From contig JAUNSU010000003.1 of the NCBI GenBank assembly GCA_030539035.1, forward strand, positions 10,368-74,367: a DNA stretch of 64,000 bases, in the 5' to 3' direction. This stretch comes from Planctomycetia bacterium (GTDB taxonomy: Bacteria; Planctomycetota; Planctomycetia; Pirellulales; Thermoguttaceae). The stretch's first letter is position 1; every line of letters starts with the position of its first letter. Positions 33,990-42,009 of the stretch are shown here, piece after piece. The notes below the pieces were generated by a model. That model worked only from the letters and a program-made list of their open reading frames with translations. It made no database searches and had not been told where the DNA came from. The position numbers and the translations under genes were made by a program.

Positions 33990-35801
33990 TTATTTTAATT
34001 CATTTTTTTGATAATTTTGGCAATATTGCGAATTGCAATATTTGCTTCTTACAAGAATAATCCCTGAATCTGTAAGGAAATTTCCCTCCGAATCTTCCGG
34101 CCAGCGCATCGAAGAAGAATAGATCCCGAGCGACGGACCGTTCGGATGAGAACACTCAATCGCAGTACAGGAAACATTACTGATCCACTGATCGCCGGTA
34201 TCATGTGCGTATTGACAATTTTCGTTCAAAAGATCATTGACCGTTAACGTTTGCACCGGCTCTTCCGGGGATATCTGTTCGATATTGAGCGTATTTGCAT
34301 TCATTACCGCAGGGGCGCTTGCAAGCGCGGTTTGATTTCCGTAAGTCCTGCCTTGATTGACCCCTCCGTAATCATGTCCGATTATCGCGGTTACCAACAT
34401 TAATTTCCCAGGAGCGGTGCAAATATTATCCATACATTCATGGAGCCATTCAAAAACTTCTTCTCTTGATGGAACATACATCCAATCCGTAATTACATTT
34501 GTAAAAATATCGACCAAACAGACATTTTCACAGACTTCATCGACTCCAACGGCTGCTCGGACAACAATCGGGGAGCTGAAGGCAAATTGATCACTGTTTG
34601 CGTAAGCAACAAGAGGGATCATGTTTCCAGGATATCCATTAATGGGACCGGGCGGAAAGGAGGAAGGATATTCTTCATTAAATGCAAATTGCATTTCAAA
34701 CTCTTTATACAATTTTTTGACGATGTAAGGATTTTGAAAAATACTGTTCGGACTGTCTCGCATCATCTCTTCCCGATGCATCGCAAGAATATCGGGAACA
34801 AGGGAATATTGAGCTGTAATATTGTTCGACAGAGTATATCGAATATAATTGTGTCCATAGGGGATATAATATTGCTCTTCCTTTTCTGTACGCGATTCCA
34901 AAAGCGTTCCGCTGCAAGACTGTCCGCTGTACAGAATGCAATCTTGTCTCCATGGAGTAGAAGAAGGAAAAACCTCTGTAAACCCGTCTTCCCATTCATG
35001 CGCGTATGTGCTGGAGGGATCATACACGATACCAGCACTGCAGCTTGTGAGCAATGGATCTTTATTTCCATTTCGATCTTGATAATTCCAAAAAGAAGTA
35101 ACCCAGGCTGCCGGGATTATGGCTAAATCGGTTTTTGGAGTATTAATGAGGAGATTTCCGTCTTCATCAGCACAAAGAGTGATCATCGCAATAAGATATG
35201 TGCTGTTTGCGGGATCGCTGCCTGAAGGAAAATTATCCCGGCACAGATTGCCAAGCATGTAAACGGATATATTATAATCGTAGAGATTATTATCGGCTGC
35301 CGGGCGCTGGAGAATAATAACGGCATAAATGATCGGTTCAAGGTACCGTTTGGGACCGGAATTTCTGATATGATCGCGCACCAGGTTAATACATTTTTGG
35401 AATTCGATCCCGTCGCAAGGACCATTTTCATCAACAAGGGTCCCGCGCCACCAGTAGTTTCCTGTTCCATCTAAAATTGATTGATAGGAATTATATCCGC
35501 ATTCATAAATGGTGATCATGGAAGATCCGCGGCCGAAAGTAATAACCCATCCGGGAAAATTGGCCGGTTCCATATGATATCGGTCTTTTCCGTTTACGAC
35601 GCCATCATAAAAAATCGGCATCCAATAGATCCCATCCGTTTGCGCCTTGATTTCTGCAAATCGTTCGGCATCGTAAGGTCCGAAATAAAGAATGGCGGAA
35701 GTTTGCGGCGGACATCGAAAGATACCGGAATCAGTGCATTCCGAACATTCTCTTTTTTTGCAGCAGCAGCCTGCATCCCATCTCGAATATTTTTTTGCCA
35801 T
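33990..35801 (-). CDS. hypothetical 603-residue Cys-rich protein in the tail-like operon
   Basis: I do not recognise this protein. It starts at the ATG at 35801, directly after the stop of the preceding gene, with a clear GGAGG. No signal peptide is seen. The first 45 residues hold a Cys cluster (GCCCKKRECSEC, then one more Cys) that could bind metal. The body is rich in aromatic and Gly/Asn/Ser residues and is probably beta-structured, as in tail fibres and adhesins, with further Cys pairs near the C-terminus (CNSQYCQNY). Its position after the tail-like genes and its size would fit a fibre, receptor-binding or baseplate protein. That is inference from context only. Confidence 0.65.
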   Translation of the reverse strand: MAKKYSRWDAGCCCKKRECSECTDSGIFRCPPQTSAILYFGPYDAERFAEIKAQTDGIYWMPIFYDGVVNGKDRYHMEPANFPGWVITFGRGSSMITIYECGYNSYQSILDGTGNYWWRGTLVDENGPCDGIEFQKCINLVRDHIRNSGPKRYLEPIIYAVIILQRPAADNNLYDYNISVYMLGNLCRDNFPSGSDPANSTYLIAMITLCADEDGNLLINTPKTDLAIIPAAWVTSFWNYQDRNGNKDPLLTSCSAGIVYDPSSTYAHEWEDGFTEVFPSSTPWRQDCILYSGQSCSGTLLESRTEKEEQYYIPYGHNYIRYTLSNNITAQYSLVPDILAMHREEMMRDSPNSIFQNPYIVKKLYKEFEMQFAFNEEYPSSFPPGPINGYPGNMIPLVAYANSDQFAFSSPIVVRAAVGVDEVCENVCLVDIFTNVITDWMYVPSREEVFEWLHECMDNICTAPGKLMLVTAIIGHDYGGVNQGRTYGNQTALASAPAVMNANTLNIEQISPEEPVQTLTVNDLLNENCQYAHDTGDQWISNVSCTAIECSHPNGPSLGIYSSSMRWPEDSEGNFLTDSGIILVRSKYCNSQYCQNYQKNELK

Positions 35802-35802
35802 T

Positions 35803-36123
35803 TTAATCCTCCGGACATTGCGCGGCGATGATCTCCCAATCACCGCTGTCTCTGTTTTTCTGGATAATCACAAGAGTTCCGGCAGACAGGGTTTCCGACC
35901 CGAGCAAAGGTGCTGTGCACGAATAGGAGATGGCACCTACCTCAACATTCCCGGGCGAATTTGCCGATACCGTACTTGCAACGGATCCGATCAAATGTCC
36001 GGAATTCTCTATTACAGCTCCCCGAGAGATTCGGCGGCGATGAATTTGATGATCCAGTTCGGGATCCGTTCCGCGAAGAACGATTTCCCTGCATATTTTT
36101 CCTGTAAAATGAATTTTAAGCAT
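35803..36123 (-). CDS. hypothetical 106-residue protein in the tail-like operon
   Basis: A small predicted beta-rich protein without recognised family. It starts with ATG at 36123, sharing bases with the stop of the previous gene (TAATG), and its own stop lies inside the ribosome-binding site region of the next gene, so it is translationally coupled on both sides. Segments such as GAVIENSGHLIGSV and SAGTLVIIQKNRDSGDWEI suggest a beta-sandwich or barrel. In tailed phages small proteins at this place may be tail-tip or fibre-associated parts, but nothing here proves that. Confidence 0.6.
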   Translation of the reverse strand: MLKIHFTGKICREIVLRGTDPELDHQIHRRRISRGAVIENSGHLIGSVASTVSANSPGNVEVGAISYSCTAPLLGSETLSAGTLVIIQKNRDSGDWEIIAAQCPED

Positions 36124-37103
36124 TAGTACACCTGCGGCAATCCCAGAATTTGAAAATCAACCGGTTCATACATGCATCCCCGAAGATTGACAGGAGATTG
36201 TATTCCGCCGCTGTTAAAAGGACTGATCCCCGTTCCTGAACTGTTAAGATAAAGAACTTCGGAAACCTCCTCCCCGTCTTTTGCCCCGCTGGTCAAGTAT
36301 TGACTGTAAGTTCCGAAAGAATTACCATCATCCCAGCTCCAAAGCCGGCGTAATCCTCCGGCAGTAAGAATATGCGTTCCCAAATTCGGAATATCGCGGT
36401 TAAAGCTCTCCGGATCGGCAAGAAGCTGGATATTGACCTGAAAATACTGCCAGCGCAAAGTCCCGTTTTTTGTATAATCCTTTTTCCTTTTCATTTCGAT
36501 ATTGTGAAGCAGAACCGTTCGGGGAGGAAAAATCATTCCGGTAATACTGACTTCACTGATATTGGTTTTATAGACATACATCCAGCTCGCGTTGACATCG
36601 ATCGACTGCAAATTATAAGTGAAGGCGATTTTGGATAATCCTCTTGTAATTGTTCCTTCAAAAGGGACACCGGCCGTATTTGTGAAGTCCCTTGCGGCAT
36701 CAATTCCATCCGGCCAAAAATACTTTGCGTCCTCCTTTTGCGTTGCCGACGAGATCTGAAAATTGCTTACGCGATATTTCCAGGGAGGAGTATCCTCCGT
36801 AAGAGGCTGCCCATCCAGATCGGTATCGAAGTCGAGCATTGAAGTACACCGGTATTCGACGGTGAGATCGGTTTTTCCGTCTCCCCGCGGTTTGGAGAGG
36901 CGCTTGACATCACAACTCTGGAGCCGCCAAATCGGATTATAATTCACGATTGATCCGGGCAAAGGCAAATATCGGATAAAGGTAAACATATCGTCGGTAT
37001 TCTGCAAGCGATAAGTTTCCTCAAATCTGCATATTTTTGCTCCGTCCTTTTCCACTGCGCCGCCCAGAATTTTCTTTCCAAGCAATTCGTAATTGACAGA
37101 CAT
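36123..37103 (-). CDS. hypothetical 326-residue protein, possible tail or baseplate part
   Basis: Not recognised by motif. The product has no signal peptide, no coiled coil and few Cys, and appears to be an alpha/beta or mostly beta soluble protein with many aromatic residues (SWMYVYKTNISEV, FPPRTVLLHNIEMKRK). AAGGAA precedes the ATG. It takes the place directly after the tail chaperone frameshift gene, where a tailed phage normally has its tape-measure protein, but it is too short and lacks the helical repeats expected of one. A distal-tail or baseplate role is possible. It ends in a one-base-shared stop-start with the next gene. Confidence 0.65.
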   Translation of the reverse strand: MSVNYELLGKKILGGAVEKDGAKICRFEETYRLQNTDDMFTFIRYLPLPGSIVNYNPIWRLQSCDVKRLSKPRGDGKTDLTVEYRCTSMLDFDTDLDGQPLTEDTPPWKYRVSNFQISSATQKEDAKYFWPDGIDAARDFTNTAGVPFEGTITRGLSKIAFTYNLQSIDVNASWMYVYKTNISEVSITGMIFPPRTVLLHNIEMKRKKDYTKNGTLRWQYFQVNIQLLADPESFNRDIPNLGTHILTAGGLRRLWSWDDGNSFGTYSQYLTSGAKDGEEVSEVLYLNSSGTGISPFNSGGIQSPVNLRGCMYEPVDFQILGLPQVY

Positions 37104-37106
37104 ATT

Positions 37107-37409
37107 TTATTTTCCTTTTTCTTTTTTACTGTAGACAGACTGTAAAATGGAAAACAGCATTTCATTTTTTCTGTTCATATCTTTTTCTCCATCTTCTTCA
37201 TAAGAGAACTTTTTTGTCTTTTTGAGTCGAAGCCCGCCCTGGAGCAATTCCTTTTCCAGATCGGCGGGAACAGATCGTCCTTTCAGAAGAATCTGCAGCA
37301 GAAGATAAACGCCAAGAGAACGAATATAATCCGATCGGTCCGGATAAAAAGCGCCTTCCATTTCCAGTTCACGAAAGGCGTATTCTTCGATCAGATCCCG
37401 AGGGGTCAA
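37107..37409 (-). CDS. tail-chaperone extension, probably made by -1 frameshifting
   Basis: Read on its own, this frame begins with TTG at 37409 and has no ribosome-binding site, so it is unlikely to be started separately. It is in the -1 frame relative to the upstream gene (37457-37813). That frame is open back to a TGA near 37499, and a nine-A run at 37485-37493 lies in the overlap. A -1 slip there would give one protein of about 235 residues: 109 from the first frame, 26 from the linking stretch and 100 here. The linking stretch (VLIRFYCQRFGLDP and onward) is protein-like. This matches the G/GT-type tail chaperone pairs of tailed phages. Confidence 0.72.
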   Translation of the reverse strand: MTPRDLIEEYAFRELEMEGAFYPDRSDYIRSLGVYLLLQILLKGRSVPADLEKELLQGGLRLKKTKKFSYEEDGEKDMNRKNEMLFSILQSVYSKKEKGK

Positions 37410-37456
37410 ATGGACCGTTTTCGGATCCAGTCCGAATCGCTGGCAATAAAAGCGGA

Positions 37457-37813
37457 TCAGGACAGAGTATCTGTCGTTTTGAAATTTTTTTTTGCGCTTT
37501 CATATTCTTTTTTTTCAAGCCGTTGAATTTCTTCCGACAGATCAATAATTTTATTAATGATCTCAATCGCAGCGGAGAGATTTTCGCGCAATAAACGGAA
37601 GGCGCATTCCGCACCGAGAGGGGTACTGGTCTCTCCATCCAGAAGACAGACCGAAAGAATGTGCACGAATTTCTTTTCCGTCTCCGGAATATCCTGAAGC
37701 CGAATAAGATCGATCCCGTCCAGTCTGCGTATTTTATAATCTTCCTTTCCGACTTGAATTACAAAAGTATTTTCTTCAACTGTTCTGCTCATGAAGTTTT
37801 TAAGTGAAAACAT
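37457..37813 (-). CDS. phage tail assembly chaperone-like protein (G-type)
   Basis: This 118-residue, mostly helical protein lies directly after the tail-tube-like gene, the normal position of the tail assembly chaperone. The segment EDYKIRRLDGIDLIRLQDI followed by helices with LSVCLLDGETSTPLG fits the small chaperones that coat the tape-measure protein. The gene ends with a Lys-rich stretch encoded by eight- and nine-A runs, and its stop is crossed by the -1 open frame described for 37107-37409. AAAAAGGAA lies before the ATG. Family assignment rests on position, size and the frameshift signal rather than clear sequence identity. Confidence 0.7.
   Translation of the reverse strand: MFSLKNFMSRTVEENTFVIQVGKEDYKIRRLDGIDLIRLQDIPETEKKFVHILSVCLLDGETSTPLGAECAFRLLRENLSAAIEIINKIIDLSEEIQRLEKKEYESAKKNFKTTDTLS
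37485..37493 (-). promoter_or_regulatory. nine-A slippery run for -1 frameshifting
   Basis: On the minus strand the chaperone frame reads GCA AAA AAA AAT TTC, a run of nine A. The -1 frame is closed upstream by TGA at about 37499 and the zero frame is closed at 37457, so a productive slip must happen within about 40 bases, and this is the only good slippery site in that window. Confidence 0.72.
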
Positions 37814-37884
37814 TTTTATTCCTTTTTGTTTAAGATTTTTTGTGTTTTGAAACAGAAATATCTGATAATCAATTAATCAATTTA

Positions 37885-38340
37885 TCAGGCGGTCGGCATA
37901 TTTTCCTGAGGACCTCCTTCCGGCTGCAGTTTGATGATCGTCGTGCTTGCGCCGTTGTTGCCTGTTTTTACATTTTCGATTCCGCATATCGTGCATTGCG
38001 GAACGGTCAATGAGGCTGCAGTTCCGCCGACCGGTGTATAGGCAAAGGTCGCGCTGCCCGATGTTCCGCTGATAAATGCCGAAAGCAATGAGCTGTATAC
38101 AAGAGACAGATCAGTTTCAATCGTCAATTGAATCGGTTCAAAGCCGTCGGGTTTTCCGACAACCGTTCTTGCGGTCTTTTCGAGGGTATTGTCTGTCGAA
38201 ATGGTCCAGGTCGGCGCATCTTTCACTGTCGGAAGTTCCTTCGCTGTACAATCGAAAGTGATCCCGTTCCAGGTAACCCGAAGCAAATTCATATTGCGAA
38301 TTTTGGACGATGATCCGCTGTTGTTCACAATTTCCGTCAT
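37885..38340 (-). CDS. phage tail tube-like protein
   Basis: The 151-residue product has the size and composition of siphophage tail-tube (lambda V- or SPP1-like) proteins: a Thr/Ser/Gly-rich, beta-dominated chain with few Lys and one central segment, IQLTIETDLSLVYSSLLSAF, followed by GTSGSATFAYTPVGG, and a closing strand TTIIKLQPEGG. No signal peptide is seen. GGAG lies before the ATG, 12 bases past the stop of the tail-completion-like gene. Order (completion, tube, chaperone) is exactly that of tailed phages, which carries much of the evidence. Confidence 0.65.
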   Translation of the reverse strand: MTEIVNNSGSSSKIRNMNLLRVTWNGITFDCTAKELPTVKDAPTWTISTDNTLEKTARTVVGKPDGFEPIQLTIETDLSLVYSSLLSAFISGTSGSATFAYTPVGGTAASLTVPQCTICGIENVKTGNNGASTTIIKLQPEGGPQENMPTA

Positions 38341-38351
38341 TTGATTTCTCC

Positions 38352-38777
38352 TTATTCATAAAGGTCAATGATGATATCAACGGAAGCCTTGCAAGCATCC
38401 TGCAAGGCCTCTCCCTGATGCTGTTCAATGGATCGAACATAAATATTTTGCCCGTTGGGCAAAGAGAATCCCGACCGTTCCGGAAGACGTTCCGACCATG
38501 ATCCCGCAATCGCACTGCAAATCTCATAAAGACGGTCTGTTCCGCTGTTCATCGGAACGGACACTGTATGCCGAACCGCAAGCCGGATCGTTCGCTGCGT
38601 TTCCGTATGCATTGCCGTCGTTTGAACAATGATCGACAATTCTATCAGAAGCCGATTTTCCACTTCCTCTTTAAATTGATTGGGCATGAGGATATTCTCG
38701 GACACGATCTCCGGATAATTCTCTCCCAATGCAAGAAGATTTTGGCGAAAACGGGCAAGTACGTTTTTCAGATTCAT
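38352..38777 (-). CDS. phage tail-completion / neck-like protein
   Basis: This 141-residue product is first in the minus-strand operon and precedes the tube-like gene, the position of the tail-completion or neck protein (SPP1 gp17-like) in siphophages. It has an N-terminal helix and a mixed alpha/beta body with RLLIELSIIVQTTAMHTETQR and a C-terminal helix (ALQDACKASVDIIIDLYE). I cannot name a domain from sequence alone. A strong AAAGGAGAG stands before the ATG. Upstream is the 529-base divergent control region. Confidence 0.6.
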   Translation of the reverse strand: MNLKNVLARFRQNLLALGENYPEIVSENILMPNQFKEEVENRLLIELSIIVQTTAMHTETQRTIRLAVRHTVSVPMNSGTDRLYEICSAIAGSWSERLPERSGFSLPNGQNIYVRSIEQHQGEALQDACKASVDIIIDLYE

Positions 38778-39306
38778 GATCTCTCCTTTCCTTGATGGGG
38801 GTTCTTGCCGGCCGCAACCGGCGCCGGAAAGATATCAGATCCAATGCGTAAAATCAAGCGGCAGAATTATCAAAAGAAAAAACTTGTGATCCAAAATGAT
38901 AATTGCGGTCGATTGGAGTCAATCGGGATCCATGGATTATCGAAATATTTTCGATTAACAAAAGAACGTTGCCGCGCATCTTTTTGATTTCAACAAAAAA
39001 ACAAGCTCGCGAACAGCCAAACAGGGAATTCGCATTACTGTTCCCATTCCGGATATTTTCATTTTTTTTCTTTCCTTGCATACATTCTGTTTAACACGGA
39101 TTAACCTGATTCCCGCCGATCCGTTTTTTCTGCCGCTTGTTTTTCGGAAAAAGATCTATATCATCACGTCCATCGGAGAGACACAATCTTTCGTCCCTGC
39201 GGAAATCCGAATCAAAATACAAATGCAGTAAATGATCTCCGATCCGGGACGAATGATTTGTCCTTTCATATTTCGCAAACTTTAATTATTGGAAAAGGAC
39301 TGTCTT
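38778..39306. other. divergent control region of the phage-like island
   Basis: About 530 bases separate the minus-strand tail-like genes from the plus-strand head-like genes. No frame here has protein-like composition with a ribosome-binding site. The right end contains a promoter-like site (39258-39286). No repressor gene, attachment-site repeat or integrase is visible. A tape-measure, portal or terminase gene is not present in fragment form either. Confidence 0.6.
39258..39286 (+). promoter_or_regulatory. possible promoter for the head-like genes
   Basis: TTGTCC (39258-39263) and TTTAAT (39281-39286) are 17 bases apart. The -10 matches at five of six bases and the -35 at four. A transcript would begin about 14 bases before the scaffold-like ATG, leaving just enough room for its AAAGGA site. 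Confidence 0.45.
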
Positions 39307-40011
39307 ATGAATTTGTTCGACAAATTTGACACGAAGGAACAGTTGCTTTCTTTGATCGATCAAGCAATTGTCCAAGATGAAAATCAGAAGTTTTATCTTT
39401 CGGATTTCAACGGGGAATTCGAAAAAATGAAGCAGGATCTTATGAAAATGGAAGAGCTGAAATCCAATATGCTCTCACTTGAAAAAAAGAACCTGGAGCT
39501 TGAACAAACAGCAGAAACCCAAAAAAAGACCATTGAGGAGCTGAGTCAACTGAATCCGCTTGAACTTCAGGAAACGATCAAAAAGCTGGCGACTGAAAAA
39601 GCGCAGTGGTCTGTTGCTCTGGAAAAGATGGAAAAGGAAATGGGTCCGCTGAAAGAAGAACTGGAAATGTATCACCGAAAGGAAATCGACTCAAAAATCC
39701 AGGAAGCTCTTTTGCAGGCGGCCAAGGATCTGGGGATTCGACAAGAAGCTTTTCGGGATGTTGTACGTTTGGCTCCGCTTCTTTTTATCGACGAGCAGGG
39801 TAAGATCTGCACCGAAGACGGACTTACCGTTAAGCAACTCGTGGAAAAAGAAAAGAAGCTTTCGCCCCATTGGGATCCGATCTCGGTCGGCGGCGGAAGC
39901 CGATCGGTTGCGGCTGTTTTTCCGGCCAATATCAGCGGTCTGCGATTCGAAGAAGCGCGATCTCATCGGGATATCAGCGGTATGATCATAAACGCACCCA
40001 TTATTGAATAG
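39307..40011 (+). CDS. capsid scaffold-like protein
   Basis: From the ATG at 39307 (AAAGGA upstream) the product has 234 residues. Residues about 30-125 form a long charged coiled coil with regular Leu spacing (LSLEKKNLELEQTAETQKK and onward), and the C-terminus is compact with a Gly/Ser-rich stretch (SVGGGSRSVAAVFP). This plan, together with its place directly upstream of the major capsid gene with a 13-base gap, fits a scaffolding protein that guides capsid assembly. No protease domain is seen. Identity to known scaffolds cannot be judged by eye. Confidence 0.72.
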   Translation: MNLFDKFDTKEQLLSLIDQAIVQDENQKFYLSDFNGEFEKMKQDLMKMEELKSNMLSLEKKNLELEQTAETQKKTIEELSQLNPLELQETIKKLATEKAQWSVALEKMEKEMGPLKEELEMYHRKEIDSKIQEALLQAAKDLGIRQEAFRDVVRLAPLLFIDEQGKICTEDGLTVKQLVEKEKKLSPHWDPISVGGGSRSVAAVFPANISGLRFEEARSHRDISGMIINAPIIE

Positions 40012-40024
40012 AAGAGGTAAATTA

Positions 40025-41179
40025 ATGACAGCAATCAACAGCTTTGAATGGAATAATCTTAAACGGGATTTCTCTGAAGTTCTTTCGACTTTGGTCTCCA
40101 ATACACCCGGCTTTATTAACCTTTTTCCTTTGAAAGGAAAATCGACACAGACCAAACACGAATGGCTCGAAGATCAAATCAAGCCGAAGCAGATCGCTTA
40201 TTCGGCGTATGATGCGGACTCGGTTCCAGGCACCTTTACGGTGAGTAATTCCGCGGGATGGGAACTCAATGATTACGTGAAAATTTTCGGCAATCCCGCG
40301 ATTTTCAAGATCATTTCGACTTCGAGCACTTCGATCGCCGTTTCTCTTGTTGCGTCGAACGGCGGATTTACCGCACTTTCCGGATCCGGATCTCCTTCCG
40401 CCGATGCGGGAATTCTCTGCTTTGTTTCCCGGCCCATGAACGAAGGAAGTTCTGCCGGAATTGATGTTCATCGGCAATCGTCGACCGAATTCAATTATTC
40501 TCAAATTCTGCGGCGCGATATCACCTTGACAGCGACCTCGACTGCCGTTCAAACGCTTGGAATGGAAAATGCTCTTCCTTATCAGGAAGAAGAAGCGATG
40601 CGGCAAATCGTATACGAAATAAATCTGATCTCGCTTTTCGGAGTACGGCAGCAGCGGACCGCGTCAACGCTTGGAACCGCCGGCGGTCTTTATTATTACG
40701 GAACGCAGACCGGCGGATTGTGCGATGATTATTCTGTTTCTCCTGTCCCGCTTTCGACGAATATCATCAACAAAGCGGCGCAAAAAATCGTGGAAGCGGG
40801 CGGAACGCCTTCGGTGATCCTTTGCGGAACCGGACAGGCAAGAATGATCTCGCGTCTTTACACAAATACCTTGAACATTCAAAGGGCCGATCAGGTTCGA
40901 GGTTCCTATGTTTCCCAAATCGTGAATGAATCGACCGGAGGTCTTATGCAGGTTTTCGCTGAACCCAATATGATCGATTCCGATATTTGGGTAATCGATC
41001 CGAGCGGATTCGGACTTGTTTGGCTCCGCGATCTTGTCTCTTCGGATTCCACCTCTCCCAATCAGGATGGATTCAGCCGAAAGCTGATCGGCGAATTTTC
41101 TCTTGAATTCAAAAATGCGAAGCAAAAACTTTGCCGGGTTCAGGGATTGCAGCCGTCCGCAGCCGCTCTTAACACTTGA
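40025..41179 (+). CDS. phage major capsid protein, SU10/DUF5309-like
   Basis: The 384-residue product resembles the SU10-type major capsid proteins (DUF5309), which have an HK97-like fold. Supporting segments are RDFSEVLSTLVSNTPGFINLFP at the start, TKHEWLEDQI and QTLGMENALPYQEEEAMRQIVYEINLISLFG, then a ILCGTGQARMISRLY helix and VWLRDLVSSDSTSPNQDGFS, with EFSLEFKNAKQKLCRVQGL at the end. This is the best-supported phage gene in the island. It starts at the ATG at 40025 with AGAGG upstream. An intact, full-length shell gene without packaging genes nearby is the central oddity of the region. Confidence 0.85.
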   Translation: MTAINSFEWNNLKRDFSEVLSTLVSNTPGFINLFPLKGKSTQTKHEWLEDQIKPKQIAYSAYDADSVPGTFTVSNSAGWELNDYVKIFGNPAIFKIISTSSTSIAVSLVASNGGFTALSGSGSPSADAGILCFVSRPMNEGSSAGIDVHRQSSTEFNYSQILRRDITLTATSTAVQTLGMENALPYQEEEAMRQIVYEINLISLFGVRQQRTASTLGTAGGLYYYGTQTGGLCDDYSVSPVPLSTNIINKAAQKIVEAGGTPSVILCGTGQARMISRLYTNTLNIQRADQVRGSYVSQIVNESTGGLMQVFAEPNMIDSDIWVIDPSGFGLVWLRDLVSSDSTSPNQDGFSRKLIGEFSLEFKNAKQKLCRVQGLQPSAAALNT

Positions 41180-41214
41180 TCGAATCATTGATCAGCACAG
41201 AAAGGATCATTCTC

Positions 41215-41424
41215 ATGAAAATCATTTCCAGGGAAACGGATCACCTGTATAAAAGGATTGTATACGAAGCCGGCGGTGAGCGAAAAATTCTTGTTTTTCC
41301 CTGTTCCGGTTCTTTTGAAGAACAGGAAAATCGGCTTTTAATAAATAAAGCAAATAATCGGGATCCGATTACCGCAGATCCTGTTCCAAATACAAAAACG
41401 ACAAGAAAGAAAACGGTAAAATAA
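41215..41424 (+). CDS. hypothetical small protein after the capsid gene
   Basis: A 69-residue product starting at the ATG at 41215, with the GAAAGGATCA leader also present before two minus-strand island genes. It is basic at the C-terminus (TRKKTVK) and has a short beta-like core (KRIVYEAGGERKILVFPC). Not recognised. Small genes at this place in phages may encode capsid decoration or head-completion proteins, which would fit but is not shown. A strong terminator follows immediately. Confidence 0.55.
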   Translation: MKIISRETDHLYKRIVYEAGGERKILVFPCSGSFEEQENRLLINKANNRDPITADPVPNTKTTRKKTVK

Positions 41425-41428
41425 TTTT

Positions 41429-41493
41429 CGATCGATCGCGCGAAAACAGAATTCTGAGTGATTCAGAATACGAATCGCGCGATCGATTTTTTT
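41429..41493 (+). terminator. strong Rho-independent terminator inside the head-gene cluster
   Basis: ATCGATCGCGCGA (41431-41443) and its complement TCGCGCGATCGAT (41475-41487) form a perfect 13-pair stem, capped by a second stem of about 7 pairs around TTCTGA/TCAGAA (41451-41469) and followed by seven T. It divides the scaffold and capsid genes from the connector genes. Confidence 0.88.
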
Positions 41494-41558
41494 GGATCTC
41501 CGTTCCATGATCAGAACGGAATTTCGAATATCATTCAATTTATCAAGGAGAAAAATTC

Positions 41559-41996
41559 ATGAACTGGATCACACTGGAAGAGGCCAATCTTTACTTTTCG
41601 GAGCGGCCCTGGTCGAATCATTGGGACAGTGCCGAAATCGCAATAAAAACAAAATGCCTGATCTGGTCGGAAAAACTTTTCAAATGTTCATTCCTTTGGT
41701 CAACCAGTGCTTTTACCGTTGGACAAAACGGGAATGAGATCCCGCACGATCAAATTAAAGCGGCTCTGTGCGAACAGGCAAACTGGCTGTTGACCCATTC
41801 GATTGAATCAGGATCGGACGATATTCCCGCTGCCATTGAATCGTTCAGCGTAGGAAGCCTGTCCGCCCGATTCAATAATAAGGAAAAGGAAAAATGGATC
41901 AGTTCCCTTGCCGTTCAACTGATCGGAAAATTGGGATCCCCCATCCGCGCGAACAGTGAAAACGGGTCCATTGAATCAAGCCTGCTCGAAGGATAG
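41559..41996 (+). CDS. DnaT-like phage head-tail connector
   Basis: The 145-residue product fits the DnaT-like/gp6-type connector family: MNWITLEEANLYFSERPW at the start, the helix AEIAIKTKCLIWSEKLF, the segment GNEIPHDQIKAALCEQANWLL, and the late SVGSLSARFNN. In phages these adaptors sit between portal and tail. AAGGAG precedes the ATG. It lies 66 bases past the terminator, and 13 bases before the next gene. The name DnaT-like reflects a distant family match and does not imply DNA replication. Confidence 0.77.
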   Translation: MNWITLEEANLYFSERPWSNHWDSAEIAIKTKCLIWSEKLFKCSFLWSTSAFTVGQNGNEIPHDQIKAALCEQANWLLTHSIESGSDDIPAAIESFSVGSLSARFNNKEKEKWISSLAVQLIGKLGSPIRANSENGSIESSLLEG

Positions 41997-42009
41997 AAAG
42001 GAAAACAAA

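Noticed and set aside
37369-37638. An 89-codon minus-strand frame over the frameshift zone
   Set aside because: It is in the +1 frame, overlaps the chaperone gene without a ribosome-binding site and cannot be reached by a -1 slip at the nine-A run.
38805-39094. Short frames in the divergent control region
   Set aside because: Low-complexity products without ribosome-binding sites; no similarity to repressors or small phage proteins.
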